A stretch of 64,000 nt of DNA from Simmondsia chinensis (taxonomy: Eukaryota; Streptophyta; Magnoliopsida; Caryophyllales; Simmondsiaceae). How positions within the stretch are numbered: position 1 is the stretch's first letter; each line of letters opens with the position of its first letter. Under the pieces are notes generated by a model, which worked only from the letters and a program-made list of their open reading frames with translations, was not told the origin of the DNA and made no database searches. A program made the position numbers and the translations under genes. Shown here in pieces: positions 34,501 to 47,426 of the stretch. Where the stretch lies: contig JAGTTD010000018.1 of the NCBI GenBank assembly GCA_018398585.1, forward strand, positions 4,905,501 through 4,969,500. Direction: 5' to 3'.

Positions 34501-37500
34501 AAATATACATTGATTTTATACAAATATAACCCATTATACACCGTGTATGAAGTGCACCATACACCAATAAAACTTAAAATACACATATAAGAGTTGATTT
34601 CACACCATTATACCACTAATTACTTAAAAAAAAACTGCAAAAGTTGATTTTATGCAAATAAAACTTATCATACATTGTGTATGATAAGTCATTTACCACT
34701 AATTACTTGAAACATACGTAAAAAAGTTCATTTCACAACATTATAACACATCATACACAGTTTATTATTTTATTTCAGACCACTGTACCACTAATTACTT
34801 AAAAAAGCAGCAAAAGTTGATTTTATGCAAATAAAACCTATCATACATTGTGTATGATAAGCCATTTACCACTAATTACTTGAAAAATACCTCAAAACGT
34901 TCATTTTACATGATTTTAACACATCATACACAATGTATGATTCGATTTCAGAACACGGTAACAGTAATTACTTGAAAAAATCAGCAAAAGTTGATTTTAT
35001 GACATTAAAACCTGTCATACATTGTGTATGATAAGTCATTTACCATTACTTAATTGAAACATACCTGAAAAAGTTCATTTTACACTATTATAACGCATCA
35101 TACACAGTGTATGATTTTATTTCAGACCAATGTACCACTAATTATTTAAAAAAAATAGCAAAAGTTGATTTTATACCGGTAAACCGTATCATACAATGTG
35201 TATGATATATCCTTTACCACTAATTACTTTAAAGATACCTAAAAAATTTCACTTTGCACCATTTTAAAGGATCATACACAGTGTATGTTTAGCTTTCATA
35301 TCACTATACCACTAAATACTTGAACAAACCTGCAAAAGTTGATTTTATGCAAATAAAACCTATCATACATTGCGTATGATAAGTCATTTACCACTAATTA
35401 CTTGAAACATACCTAAAAAAGTTCATTTTAAACCATTTTAACCCATCATACACATTGTATCAAGCTGATTTCAGACCACTGTACTACTAAATATAGTAAA
35501 AACCCAGCAAAAGTTGATTTTATGCCATTAAAACCTATCATACATTGTGTATGATACGTCATTTACCGCTAATTGATAGAAATACACCTGAATAAGTTTA
35601 TTTTACACCATTATAACGCATCATACACAGTGTATGATTAGCTTTCATACCACTGCACCACTAAATACTTGAAAAAACCTGCAAAAGTTGATTTTATGCC
35701 ATTAAAACCTATCATACATTGTGTATGACAAGTTATTTACCACTAATTACTTGAAATATACCTGAATAAGTTCATTTTACACCATTTTAAAACATAATAC
35801 ACAGCGTAGGATTAGCTTTCACCCCACTGTACCACTAAATACATGAAAAAACCTGCAAAAGTTGATTTTATGCCATTAAAACCCATCATACATTGTGCAT
35901 GACAAGTTATTTACCACTAATTACTTTAAGTATACCTGAATAAGCTCATTTTACACCATTATAACGCTTCATACCCAGTGTATGATTAGCTTTCATACCA
36001 CTGCACCACTAAATACTTGAAAAAAAACCTGCAACAGTTGATTTTATGCCATTAAAACCTATCATACATTGTGTATGACAAGTTATTTACCACTAATTAC
36101 TTGAAAAATACCTGAATAAGTTCATTTTACACCATTTTAACACATAATATACAGCGCATGATTTTATTTCAGACCACTGTAACAGTAATTACATGAAAAA
36201 ATCTGCAAAAGTTGATTTTATGCCATTAAAACCTATCATACATTGTGTATGACAAGTCATTTACCATTAATTACTTGAAGTATATCTGAGTAAGGTCATT
36301 TTACACCATTATAACACATCATACCCAGTGTATGATTTGTATTCAGACCACTGTAATAGTAATTACTTGAAAAAACCAGCAAAAGTTGATTTTATACAAT
36401 TACAACCTATCATACATTGTGTATGACAAGTTATTTACCACTAATTACTTAAAATATACCTGAACAAGTTCATTATACACCATTTTAAGGGATCATACAC
36501 AGTGTAGGATTAGCTTTCATACCACTGTACCACTAAATACATGAAAAAACCTGCAAAAGTTGATTTTATGCCATTAAAACCTATCATACATTGTGTATGA
36601 TAAGTCATTTACCACTAATGACTAAACATACCTAAATAAGTTCATTTTACACAATTATAACGCATCATACACAGTGTATGATTCGATTTCAGACCACTGA
36701 AATAGTAATTACTCGAAAAAACCTGCAACAGTTGATTTTATGCCATTAAAACCTATAATAATTTGTGTATGATAAGTCATTTACTACTAATTACTTGAAA
36801 CATACCTGAAAGGGTTCATTTTAAACCATTTTAACGCTTCATATCCATTGTATGATTCAATTTCAGCCCACTGTAACAGTAATTACTTGAAAAAACCAGC
36901 AAAAGTTGATTTTATGCCATTAAAATCTATCATACATTGTGTATGACAAGTCATTTACCACTTATTGCTTGAAATACACCTGAATAAGTTCATTTTACAC
37001 TATTAAAACGCATCATACCCAGTGTATGTTTCGATTTCAGACCATTGTAATAGTAATTACATAAAAAAAACTGCAAAAGTTAATTTTATGCCATTATAAC
37101 CTATCATACATTGTGTATGATAAGTTATTTACCACTAATTAATTGAAATAAATCTGAATAAGTTCATTTTACACCATTATATGTATGATTCGATTTCAGA
37201 CCACTGTGCCCCTAATTACATGAAAAAAATAGCAAAAGTTGATTTTATGCCATTAAAACCTATCATACATTGTGTATGATAAGTCATTTACCACTAATTA
37301 CTTGGAACGTACCTCAACAAGTTCATTTTACACCGTTTTAACGTATCATACACAGTGTATGATTTGAAATCTGACTAATTACTAAAAAAAACCTGCAAAA
37401 GTTGATTTTATGCCATTAAAATCTATCATACATTGTGTATGACAAGTTATTTACCACTAATTGCTTGAAAAATACCTGAAAACGTTCATTTTACACCATT

Positions 37501-40500
37501 TTAACACATCATACACAGTGTATGATTCGATTGCAGAACGCTGTAACAGTAATTACTTGAAAAAATCAGCAAAAGTTGATTTTATGCCATTAAAACCTGT
37601 CATACATTGTGTATGATAAGTCATTTACCACTACTTAATTGAAACATACCTGAAAAAGTTTATTTTACACCATTATAACGCATCATACACAGTGTATGAT
37701 TTTATTTCAGACCAATGTACCACTAATTATTTAAAAAAACAGCAAATGTTGATTTTATACCAGTAAACCCTATCATATATTATGTACGATATATCCTTTA
37801 CCACTAATTACTTTAAAGATACCAAAAAAATTTCACTTTGCACCATTTTGAAGGATCATACACAGTGTATGTTTAGCTTTCATACCATTGTACCACTAAA
37901 TACTTGAAAAAACCTGCAAAAGTTGATTTTATGCAAATAAAATCTATCATACATTGTGTATGATAAGTCATTTACCACTAATTACTTGAAACATACCTAA
38001 AAAAGTTCATTTTAAACCATTTTAACCCATCATGCACATTGTATGATTCGATTTCAGACCACTGTACTACTAAATACAGTAAAAACCCAGCAAAAGTTGA
38101 TTTTATGCCATTAAAACCTATCATACATTGTGTTTGATATGTCATTTACTGCTAATTAATAGAAATACACCTGAATAAGTTCATTTTACACCATTATAAT
38201 ACATCATACACAGTGCATGATTAGCTTTCATGCCACTGCACCACTAAATACTTGAAAAAACCTGCAAAAGTTGATTTTATGCCATTAAAACCTATCGTAC
38301 ATTGTGTATAACAAGTTATTTACCACTAATTACTTGAAATATACCTGAATAAGTTCATTTGATACCATTTTAACACATAATACACAGTGTATGATTTTAT
38401 TTCAGACCATTGTAACAGTAATTACTTAAAAAAACCTGCATAAGTTGATTTTATGCCATTAAAACCTATCATACATTGTGTATGACAGTTATTTACCACT
38501 AATTACTTGAAGTATACCTGAATAAGGTCATTTTACACCATTATAATGCATCATACCCAGTGTATGATTCGATTTCAGACCACTGTAACAGTAATTACTT
38601 GAAAAAACCAGCAAAATTTGATTTTATACCATTACAACCTATCATACATTGTGTATAACGAATTATTTACCACTAATTACCTAAAATATACCTGAAAAAG
38701 TTCATTATACACCATTTTAAGGGATCATACACGGTGTAGGATTAGCTTTCATACCACTGAACTACTACTAAATACATGAAAAAACCTGCAAAAGTTAATT
38801 TTATGCCATTAAAACCTATCATACATTGTGTATGATAAGTCATTTACCACTAATGACTTGAAACATACCTGAATAAGTTCATTTTACACCATTATAACGC
38901 ATCATACACAGTGTATGATTCGATTTCAGACAACTGTAACAGTAATTACTCGAAAAAAACCTGCAAAAGTTGATTTTATGCCATTAAAACCTATAATAAT
39001 TTGTGTATGATAAGTCATTTACCACTAATTACTTGAAATATACCTGAAGAGGTTCATTTTAAACCATTTTAACGCATCATACCCAATGTATGATTCGATT
39101 TCAGCCCACTGTAACAGTAATTACTTGAAAAAACCTGCATAAGTTGATTTTATGCCATTAAAACCTATCATACATTGTGTATGAATAGTCATTTACCACT
39201 AATTGCTTGAAATACACCTGAATAAGTTCATTTTACACCATTAAAAGGCATCATACCCAGTGTATGTTTCGATTTCATACCACTGTAACAATAATTACAT
39301 AAAAAAAACTACAAAAGTTAATTTTATGCCATTATAACCTATCATATATTGTGTATGATAAGTTATTTACCACTAATTAATTAAAATAAACCTGAATAAG
39401 TTCATTTTACACCATTATAACGCATCATACACAATGTATGATTCGATTTCAGACCACTGTACCCCTAATTACTTGAAAAAAACAGCAAAAGTTGATTTTA
39501 TGCTATTAAAACCTATCATGCATTGTGTATGATAAGTCATTTACCACTAATTACTTGGAACGTGCCTCAACAAGTTCATTTTACACCATTTTAACGCATC
39601 ATACACAGTGTATGATTCGAAATCAGACTAATTACTAAAAAAAACTGCAAAAGTTGATTTTATGCCACTAAAACATATCACACATTGTGTATGACAAGTT
39701 ATTTACCACTAATTACTTGAAAAATACCTGAAAACGTTCATTTTACACCATTTTAACACATCATACACAGCGTATGATTCGATTTCAGAACACTGTAACA
39801 GTAATTACTTGAAAAAATCAGCAAAAGTTGATTTTATGCCATTAAAACATATCATACATTGTGTATGATAAGTCATTTACCACTACTTAATTGAAACGTA
39901 CCTGAAAAAGTTTATTTTAAACCATTATAACGCATCATACACAATGTATGATTTTATTTCAGACCAATGTACCCCTAATTATTTAAAAAAACCAGCAAAT
40001 GTTGATTTTATATCAGTAAACCCTATCATATATTGTGTACGATATATCTTTTACCACTAATTACTTTAAAGATACCAAAAAAATTTCACTTTGCACCATT
40101 TTAAAGAATCATATACAGTATATGTTTAGCTTTCATACCACTGTACCACTAAATGCTTGAAAAAACCTGCAAAAGTTGATTTTATGCAAATAAAACCTAT
40201 CATACATTGTGTATGATAAGTCATTTACCACTAATTACTCGAAATATACCTAAAAAAGTTCATTTTAAACCATTTTAACCCATCATGCACATTGTATGAT
40301 TCGATTTCAGACTACTGTACTACTAAATACAGTAAAAATCCAGCAAAAGTTGATTTTATGCCATTAAAACCTATCATACATTGGGTATGATACGTCATTT
40401 ACCGCTAATTAATAGAAATACACCTGAATAAGTTCATTTTACACCATTATAACGCATCATACACAGTGTATGATTAGCTTTCATACCACTGCACCACTAA

Positions 40501-42582
40501 ATACTTGAAAAAACCTGCAAAAGTTGATTTTATGCCATTAAAACCTATCATACATTGTGTATGACAAGTTATTTACCACTAATTACTTGAAATATACCTG
40601 AATAAGTTTATTTTACACCATTTTAACACATAATACACAGCGTATGATTTTATTTCAGACCACTATAATAGTAATTACTTAAAAAAACTGCAAAAGTTAA
40701 TTTTATGCCATTAAAACCTATCATACATTGTGTATTACAAGTTATTTACCACTAATTACTTGAATTATACCTAAATAAGGTCATTTTACACCATTATAAC
40801 GCATCATACCCAGTGTATGATTCGATTTCAGACCACTGTAATAGTAATTACTTGAAAAAAACAGCAAAAGTTGATTTTATACCATTACAACCTATCATAC
40901 ATTGTGTATGACAAGTTATTTACCACTAATTACTTAAAATATTCCGGAACAAGTTCATTATACACCATTTTAAGGGATCATACACAGTGTAGGATTAGCT
41001 TTTATACCACTGTACCACTAAATACATGAAAAAACCTGCAAAAGTTGATTTTGTGCCATTAAAACCTATCATACATTGTGTATGATAAGTCATTTACCAC
41101 TAATGACTTGAAAAATACCTGAATAAGTTCATTTTACACTATTATAACGCATCATACACAGTGTATGATTCGATTTCAGACCACTGTAGTAGTAATTACT
41201 CGAAAAAACCTGCAAAAGTTGATTTTATGCCATTAAAACCTATAATAATTTGTGTATGATAAGTCATTTACCACTAATTACTTGAAACATATCTGAAAAG
41301 GTTCATTTTAAACCATTTTAACGCATCTTACCCATTGTATGATTCGATTTCAGCCCACTGTAACAGTAATTACTTGAAAAAATAAGCAAAATTTGATTTT
41401 ATGCCATTAAAACCTATCGTACATTGTGTATGACAAGTCATTTACTACTAATTGCTTGAAATACACCTGAATAAGTTTATTTTACACCATTAAAACGCAT
41501 CATACCTAGTGTATGATTCGATTTCAGACCACTGCAACAGTAATTAAATAAAAAAAACTATAAAAGTTGATTTTATGCCATTATAACCTATCATACATTG
41601 TGTATGATAAGTCATTTACCACTAATGACTTGAAACATACCTGAATAAGTTTATTTTACACCATTATAACGCATCATACACAGTGTATGATTTGATTTCA
41701 GACCACTGTAACAGTAATTACTCGAAAAAACCTGCAAAAGTTGATTTTATGCCATTAAAACCTTTAATAATTTGTGTATGATAAGTCATTTACCACTAAT
41801 TACTTGAAACATACCTGGAAAGGTTCATTTTAAATCATTTTAACGCATCATACCCATTGTATGATTCGATTTCAGCCCATTGTAATAGTAATTACTTGAA
41901 AAAACTAGCAAAAGTTAATTTGTTGCCATTAAAACATATCATACATTGTGTATGACAAGTCATTTACCACTAATTGCTTGAAATACACCTGAATAAGTTA
42001 ATTTTACACCATTAAAACGCATCATACCCAATGTATGATTCGATTTCAGACCACTGTAACAGTAATTACATAAAAAAAGCTACAAAAGTTGATTTTATGC
42101 CATTATAACCTATCATACATTATGTATGACAAGTTATTTACCACTAATTAATTGAAATAAACCTGAATAAGTTCATTTTACACCATTATAACGCATCATA
42201 CCCAGTGTATGATTCGATTTCAGAGCATTGTACCCCTAATTACTTGAAAAAAAGCAAAAGTTGATTTTATGCCATTAAAACCTATCATACATTGTGTATG
42301 ATAAGTCATTTACCACTAATTACTTGGAACGTACCTCAACAAGTTCATTTTACACCATTTTAACGCATCATACACAGTGTATGATTCGAAATCAGACTAA
42401 TTACTTGAAAAAAACAGCAGAAGTTGATTTTATGTCATTAAAACCTATCATACATTGTGTATGATAAGTCATTTACCACTAATTACTTGAAATACACCTA
42501 AATAAGTTCACTTTACAGCATTATAATGCATCATATACAGTGTATGATTTTATTTCAGACACCACTAATTACTTGAAACACA
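34500..42582 (-). repeat. MULE right-arm array, ~172-bp unit
   Basis: About 46 copies (length divided by unit) of the same ~172-bp unit as the left arm, in reverse orientation. Typical phrases are CAAAAGTTGATTTTATGCC, CCTATCATACATTGTGTATG, AGTCATTTACCACTAATTAC and CGCATCATACACAGTGTATG. A marker variant unit (GATATATC(C/T)TTTACCACT with TTTCACTTTGCACC) occurs at about 35190, 37780 and 40040, showing a higher-order repeat of about 2.6 and 2.25 kb. The left arm has one such marker (about 19090-19150). Confidence 0.95.
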
Positions 42583-42883
42583 CCTAAACAAGGTTTGGGA
42601 GGGAAGAAGAAGAAAGGCAAATTTGGAAATAATATTTTTTTTTTTTGACAAAAAAATTCGAAAAGAAAAAAAAAATGAAGAGAAGGAAGAGTGAAAAAAG
42701 TAAAAAAAGTGTCATTTTGCCTGCCTTGCATTAAATGAGGAGAGATAAAGGGAGAGAGAGAGAGGACGGATGGGGGGGGGGGTGAAGTGGGAGGGCATTT
42801 TTGTCCAAAAAGATCTATTTATGGTTAAGAGGGTCTAAAAAAGAATAAGGTGGGGGCAGGGGGTCCAAACCGTACGATTTGCC
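42583..42883 (-). repeat. MULE right outer terminus
   Basis: Inverse copy of 16304-16604. It contains CAAATTTGGAAATAATATT, CTTGCATTAAATGAGGAG and TCTATTTATGGTTAA, and ends CCAAACCGTACGATTTGCC. It differs from the left end by a handful of substitutions and homopolymer-length changes. Confidence 0.9.
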
Positions 42884-43056
42884 GAAAAGAAAAGGAAGAG
42901 AAAAAGAGAAAAAAAAAACACGAGAGAGAAAAGGAAAATTATAAATAAAATAATCTCGTTCTGATATAAAACACTTGTCATTTTTTTTCAATTGTATTTG
43001 GGTTTGTTTTTTTATTTTCTTTCTATAGAGTATAATATCTCTGTAGTTTTATAACA
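42884..43056 (+). repeat. 3' LTR of Copia 1, right part
   Basis: It starts with the second copy of GAAAAGAAA (42884-42892), resumes the LTR in the A/G-rich tract, and continues through AATAATCTCGTTCTGATATA to the end ATAACA. It matches 5' LTR positions from about 11230 to 11418. Confidence 0.9.
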
Positions 43057-44099
43057 AAATCAAATTTAAAACATTAATTGTTTGATCTGTAATTTTAAAA
43101 TCTAATTTCAATCGATAGGAAAATAAAAAACTATAAAAAAAAGTTTTTATTAATGCTGCAAAAATATATATTTAGTATTTTTGATAATTTGATTAGCTGA
43201 AATAAATAAAATCCTTAACCGTATTTGTATTGAAATACTGTTGATTTTACTAATTTGGTCAATAGAACCGAATATTTGGAACAATTAGCCCCATTTTCTG
43301 TTCAATATTTTGGTTACATTTTTTATTCCACAGGTGTGCATGAGGTGTAATGGGCATGCCAACGGATAAGGGGCGGTTAAGGGTGGGCTCAAGCCCCCCG
43401 AAATTATATTTTTTTTAAAAAAATATTATATAAATATATGTTAGTTTAAGTCTATTTTATATTTAAGCCCACCCTATTTATATTTAAATGTACCAAACAA
43501 AATTGGAGTAATTTTTTTTGGACAAATTTTTGGAGTAATTTTAGATTCTATAAAAAAAATGAACATCTAATATCTTATATTTTTTAGCTTTTTAAAATAA
43601 TCGGCTCGTCATAATCTTATACGACTATATGATAAAAGTTTGAATGCATCCTTACTTGAGAAATGAATAACAGTACTAGTTTTTAATAACTTATTTTGCA
43701 AATTTAGCTCCGATTTTTTGCCAAAGAGTGTTCTCAAATCGTCTTTAATCCCTTTTTGATTTCTTTAATACAACTATAACATGTAACTCTAATATTTTGT
43801 ACAAAGTACTAAAGTTTACTTTTCTTTATCTACATTTTTAGGGAGTTCTACTTTCAATAAATTACATTTTATTAATAAAATTGATTTAAATGACTTGTTA
43901 GTTAAGAGGATAGAATCTACAAATTTTAACTATTAGTGAAATATTGGCACAAAATTAACAACCAAGGAAATTAAAGAATATGATGAATAAGTATAGTGAA
44001 CATAGTTGTGAATCATGCCCATCCTCTGTTGTGTAAAGAATGATATGTTAAATGTTTGTTTAATATTTGTATAAATGTGTTTAAGATTATCCCATTTCA
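43057..44099. other. AT-rich stretch, no gene seen
   Basis: No coding sequence is supported. At about 43375-43410, GGGTGGGCTCAAGCCCCCC and, in inverse, AAGCCCACCC at about 43475 hint at a short decayed DNA element, but the ends are unclear. Confidence 0.4.
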
Positions 44100-44791
44100 T
44101 GTTCTAAGTGTTTAAGGCTTGTAAGAGATGTGTATCGACACATGGGCCATGTGTGTCGACACAAAATCCAACAAAACCAAGGAAAGGCAGCTGTATGTCG
44201 ACATACATGGCCCGTGTGTCGATACACAGGCTTTACAGAAGCGCAGGAGAGGCTCTGTGTGTCGACAAACAAGTTTATAGTAAGGTGTGTATTGAAATGT
44301 GTGTCGACACATAGCTTTATAATGAGCTGTGTGTTGAAGCTGTGTGTCCACACATAGCGTCAACACATAGGACATTTTTTACCGTTATTTGCATGGTTTT
44401 TACAAGTTTTTGGCGGTTCTTTTTGCAATGATTTTAGGACGTCTTAAGGCTTATATATACATGAATTCCCCCTGATTTAGACATGGTTTTGAACACAAAC
44501 TTTGAGAGTAAAAGTTTGCAAGAGAATAAGAAGAGAAGAGATATAAAGATTTTATGTGCAATTGCTCTTGTGTCGTTATGTTCTTGTTTAAGAAACTTCA
44601 GTCTCCCTACATCTCATTCAATCTCTCCTCTTATACACTCTCACTTCATGCTTGGTTGTTGTTATATCTCCGAGGATGTTTCGTATACTGAAATAAACCT
44701 TAAGCTAAAGTGATTACACGACCTCAACACCTGATTTTTTTGGTTACCCGGTTGCAAGGATTTTAGAAGTATTTGAAGATTTGTTCTAACA
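44100..44791 (+). repeat. 5' LTR of Copia element 2
   Basis: This 692-bp repeat matches 47427-48092. It starts TGTTCTAAGTG and ends TTTGTTCTAACA. Near its start are about seven TGTGTCGACACA-type palindromes. A TATA box (GGCTTATATATACATG, about 44448-44463) is followed by a leader rich in CTCTCC/TCTCTC. No standard TGGTATCAGAGC primer site follows it; the next bases are ATTTTAAGG. Confidence 0.9.
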
Positions 44792-44823
44792 ATTTTAAGG
44801 TTTAATTTTCTGGTTTTTGGGAT

Positions 44824-47426
44824 ATGGCTTCATCACTTCGAGAAATGTCAGCCATTTTCGTGAAGTTGGATTGATTCGATGGCGAGAATTTCCGTTGATG
44901 GTAGAGGAAGATGCACTTCCTCATTACGACTTTGAATGTGGTGTATGTGTTGAATACACCATTCCCTTCCCCCGCTTCTGAGGAGGAGGAGACTTTGGTC
45001 GAGCAGAGGGCTAGATTGAAGTAGGAGAATGATGACTTCATCTGCATAGGGCACATCCTGAACTGCATGACTAACGCCCTGTTTGATATCTATCAAACGT
45101 ACCGACCGCGAAGAAACCATGGGATGCACTTGAGACGCGCTACATGACCGAGGATGCAACGAGCAAAAAGTTCCTGGTTAGTCAATTTAATAATTATAAA
45201 ATGGTAAATAATCATCCTGTCATGGAGCAATTCCATGAAATCGAACGAATCTTGAATAATTTTAAACAATATAATATGAATATAGATGTTTCATCCTTGA
45301 TTGATAATCTTCCACCTTCATGGAGAGACGTTAAGAAAAGTCTTTAACATAAGAATGAAGATATGTCAATTGAGAAATTCGTTAACCATTTTCGAATTGA
45401 GGAAGGCTACAAGGTACAAGATGACAACAAGGACCACCTCGGTGATGTTGGGAAATCAACATCATAAAAGAAGGCCGGTTAAGCAAGGGACCCAAGAGAA
45501 CCGGACACTTTCAAAAGAAGAAAGATGACAAGAGGCCGAAAATGGTCTATTGGGAGTGTAAAAAGCCCGATCACTTGCGTAGGAACTGTTAGCGCCTTAA
45601 AAACAAGAAAGGCAAGGGACTGGATCATTGAGCCAAAAAATTGAACGCTAGGTTCGTGGTGATGATATAGGAAGTCAACTTAATCGAGAGTGATAACTCT
45701 TGGTGGGTTGACCCAGGGGCCACAAAGCCTATGTGTAAGGATAAGGGGTTCTTCACAACTTTTGAACCCATGGACAGCGGAACTGTGTTGTTCATGAGCA
45801 ATGGGGTCACTATACCGATTAAAGTGAAGGGAAAAGTTGATTTGATTTTCACCTCTGAAAAAACCCTTACTTTAACCAATGTATGTTATGCTCCAAAAGT
45901 GAAGAAGAATCTCATGTCCGGTGGCCTATTAAATTGCATTGGGTTCAAGTTGGTCTTCGAGGCTGACAAATTTGTACTGTTAAGGGGGTCTTTGTTGACA
46001 AAGGGTACTTATGTAATGGGATGTTTAAGATGAACGTTGATAATAAAATTGATAGTTCTGTTTATACGCTTGACTCATCGTTTTTGTGGCATTAAAGATT
46101 AGGTCGTGAATTTTTGTAGATTGCATGAAATGGTTAATTCTTCGTTGATACCTCACATAGACAAGAATGATGAAAAATGAAAAATGTGCATGTTAACAAA
46201 AATAATGAGATTGCCATTTACTTCGGTGCAAAGAGAAACTAATTTACTTGATCTAGTACATAGCGATTTATGAGATTTCAAGAACACACTGAGTTTAGGT
46301 GGAAAGAGATATTTTATAACATTCATAGATAATTGTTCAAGATTCTGTTATGTGTATCTCACAAATCACAAGGATGACTTGCTAGATAGATTTAAAGCAT
46401 ATAAAGCAGAAACCAAACTACACTGTGAGACATTCCTCAAACGCCTTAGGTCGGACCGTGGAGGGGAATACTATAATCCCAAGTATTTTGAAACCACCGG
46501 TATTGTTCCTAAGGTCACAACACCTTATACGCCACAATAGAATGGCATGGCTGAGAGGAAAAATTGGGCTCTAACTGAAATGGTTAATTCTATGTTTTCC
46601 TATTTCGGTCTCGGTGATGGATTTTGGGGTGAGGTGATGTTAACGGCTTGTCATATATTAAATCGAGTTCCAAATAAGAGAAATAATATAACCCCGTATG
46701 AACTATGGAACAAACGAGCCCTTAATTTGAACTATTTAAAAGTGTGGAGGTGCAAGGCTGTCATTAAAGTCCCTGAACTTTAGCGTAAGAAGTTAGGTGA
46801 AAAAGGCATTGATTGCATTTTTGTAGGATATGCGTCTCATAGCAAGGCATATCGATTCTTTGTAATTGAATATAATGATTGTATCAATGGAAATACAATA
46901 ATAAAATCGAGAGATGCCGTCTTTGATGAGAATCGGTTTACCTCTATCCTTAGACCGAGGGATTATGTACAGGTTGAGAATGACATTCCAATGTCAAATG
47001 ATGATGTTCATCATTAGAGGGAAGATGTCCCTGAGAATGTTCTAGAACTCCGAAGGAGTAAGAGAGCGAGGAAATAGAAATCTTTCGGTTTGGACTTCTA
47101 CACGGCTTTGGTAGAAAGTTCGAGGAACGATATGGACCAAGTAGCTCCATATTGTTGTGTCATGGAAGTTGATCCTATGACGTTTGATGAGGCGATGAAG
47201 TCGCATGATGCCTCCTTAGGTGAGAGGTAGTATATGATGAGATGGATTCCATCATAGGTAAGAATAATTGGATCCTAGTGGATCTTCCACAAGATAGTAA
47301 GCCCATCGGGTGTAAATGAATCTTCAAAAAGAAGATGAAAGTCAATGGAACGATTGACAAGTTTAAGGCTCGATTAGTAACTAAAGGGTTCACCCAAAAA
47401 TTCGGGTTGAACTACTTTGACACGTA
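44824..47426 (+). pseudogene. Copia 2 gag-pol, truncated inside reverse transcriptase
   Basis: ATG 44824 starts MASSLREMSAIFVKLD, then a stop, then FDGENFR and KMHFLITTLNVVYV. Gag continues as MEQFHEIERILNNF and SSLIDNLPPSW (45220-45325) and a CCHC-like knuckle (CKKPDHLRRNC, about 45559). The protease region begins WWVDPGATK (about 45702), where the family has D-S/T-G, so the active-site phrase is altered. Integrase follows: LRSDRGGEYYNPKYF (about 46445), TPYTPQ, NGMAERKNW and FWGEVMLTACHILNRVPNK. The reverse-transcriptase start reads NNWILVDLPQ, then KARLVTKGFTQKFGLNYFDTY and stops being RT at the LTR edge. Single stops (for example 46538-46540) and frameshifts break the polyprotein at about ten places. 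Confidence 0.88.

Larger units (their letters stand above)
16304..42883. mobile_element. giant Mutator-like element (MULE), 26.6 kb, with 9-bp target duplication
   Basis: The left end is GGGAAATCGTACGGTTTGG. The right end, read inward on the minus strand, is GGCAAATCGTACGGTTTGG. The flanking nine bases are identical (GAAAAGAAA). The inverted ends stay near-identical for over 300 bp (shared TTAACCATAAATAGA, CTCATTTAATGCAA and TATTATTTCCAAATTTG) and then run into long repeat arrays in opposite orientation. Inside are a MURA-type transposase (+, 23268-26085) and an Ulp1-type protease (-, 29028-33354). MURA family, long inverted ends and a 9-bp duplication together define a MULE. A protease with a DUF1985-like region is known from the plant MULE group called Kaonashi/KI. 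The arms of roughly 5.4 kb and 8.6 kb are very long for an inverted terminal repeat. Confidence 0.93.
10964..43056 (+). mobile_element. Copia retrotransposon 1, decayed and interrupted by a giant MULE
   Basis: The original element is the 5' LTR (10964-11418), an internal region (11419-16003) and the 3' LTR (16004-16303 joined to 42893-43056). Without the inserted MULE (16304-42883) and one copy of its 9-bp duplication, the 3' LTR would be 464 bp against 455 bp for the 5' LTR, which confirms the reconstruction. A purine tract, AAAGGGGGAG, precedes the 3' LTR. Gag and pol remnants read in order gag, integrase, reverse transcriptase, RNase H, which is the Copia order. All frames are broken. Confidence 0.85.

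Noticed and set aside
44087..44375. Four overlapping Cys/His-rich frames on both strands
   Set aside because: They come from the repeated TGTGTCGACACA palindromes in the LTR, so the apparent Cys/His pattern is not a zinc finger.
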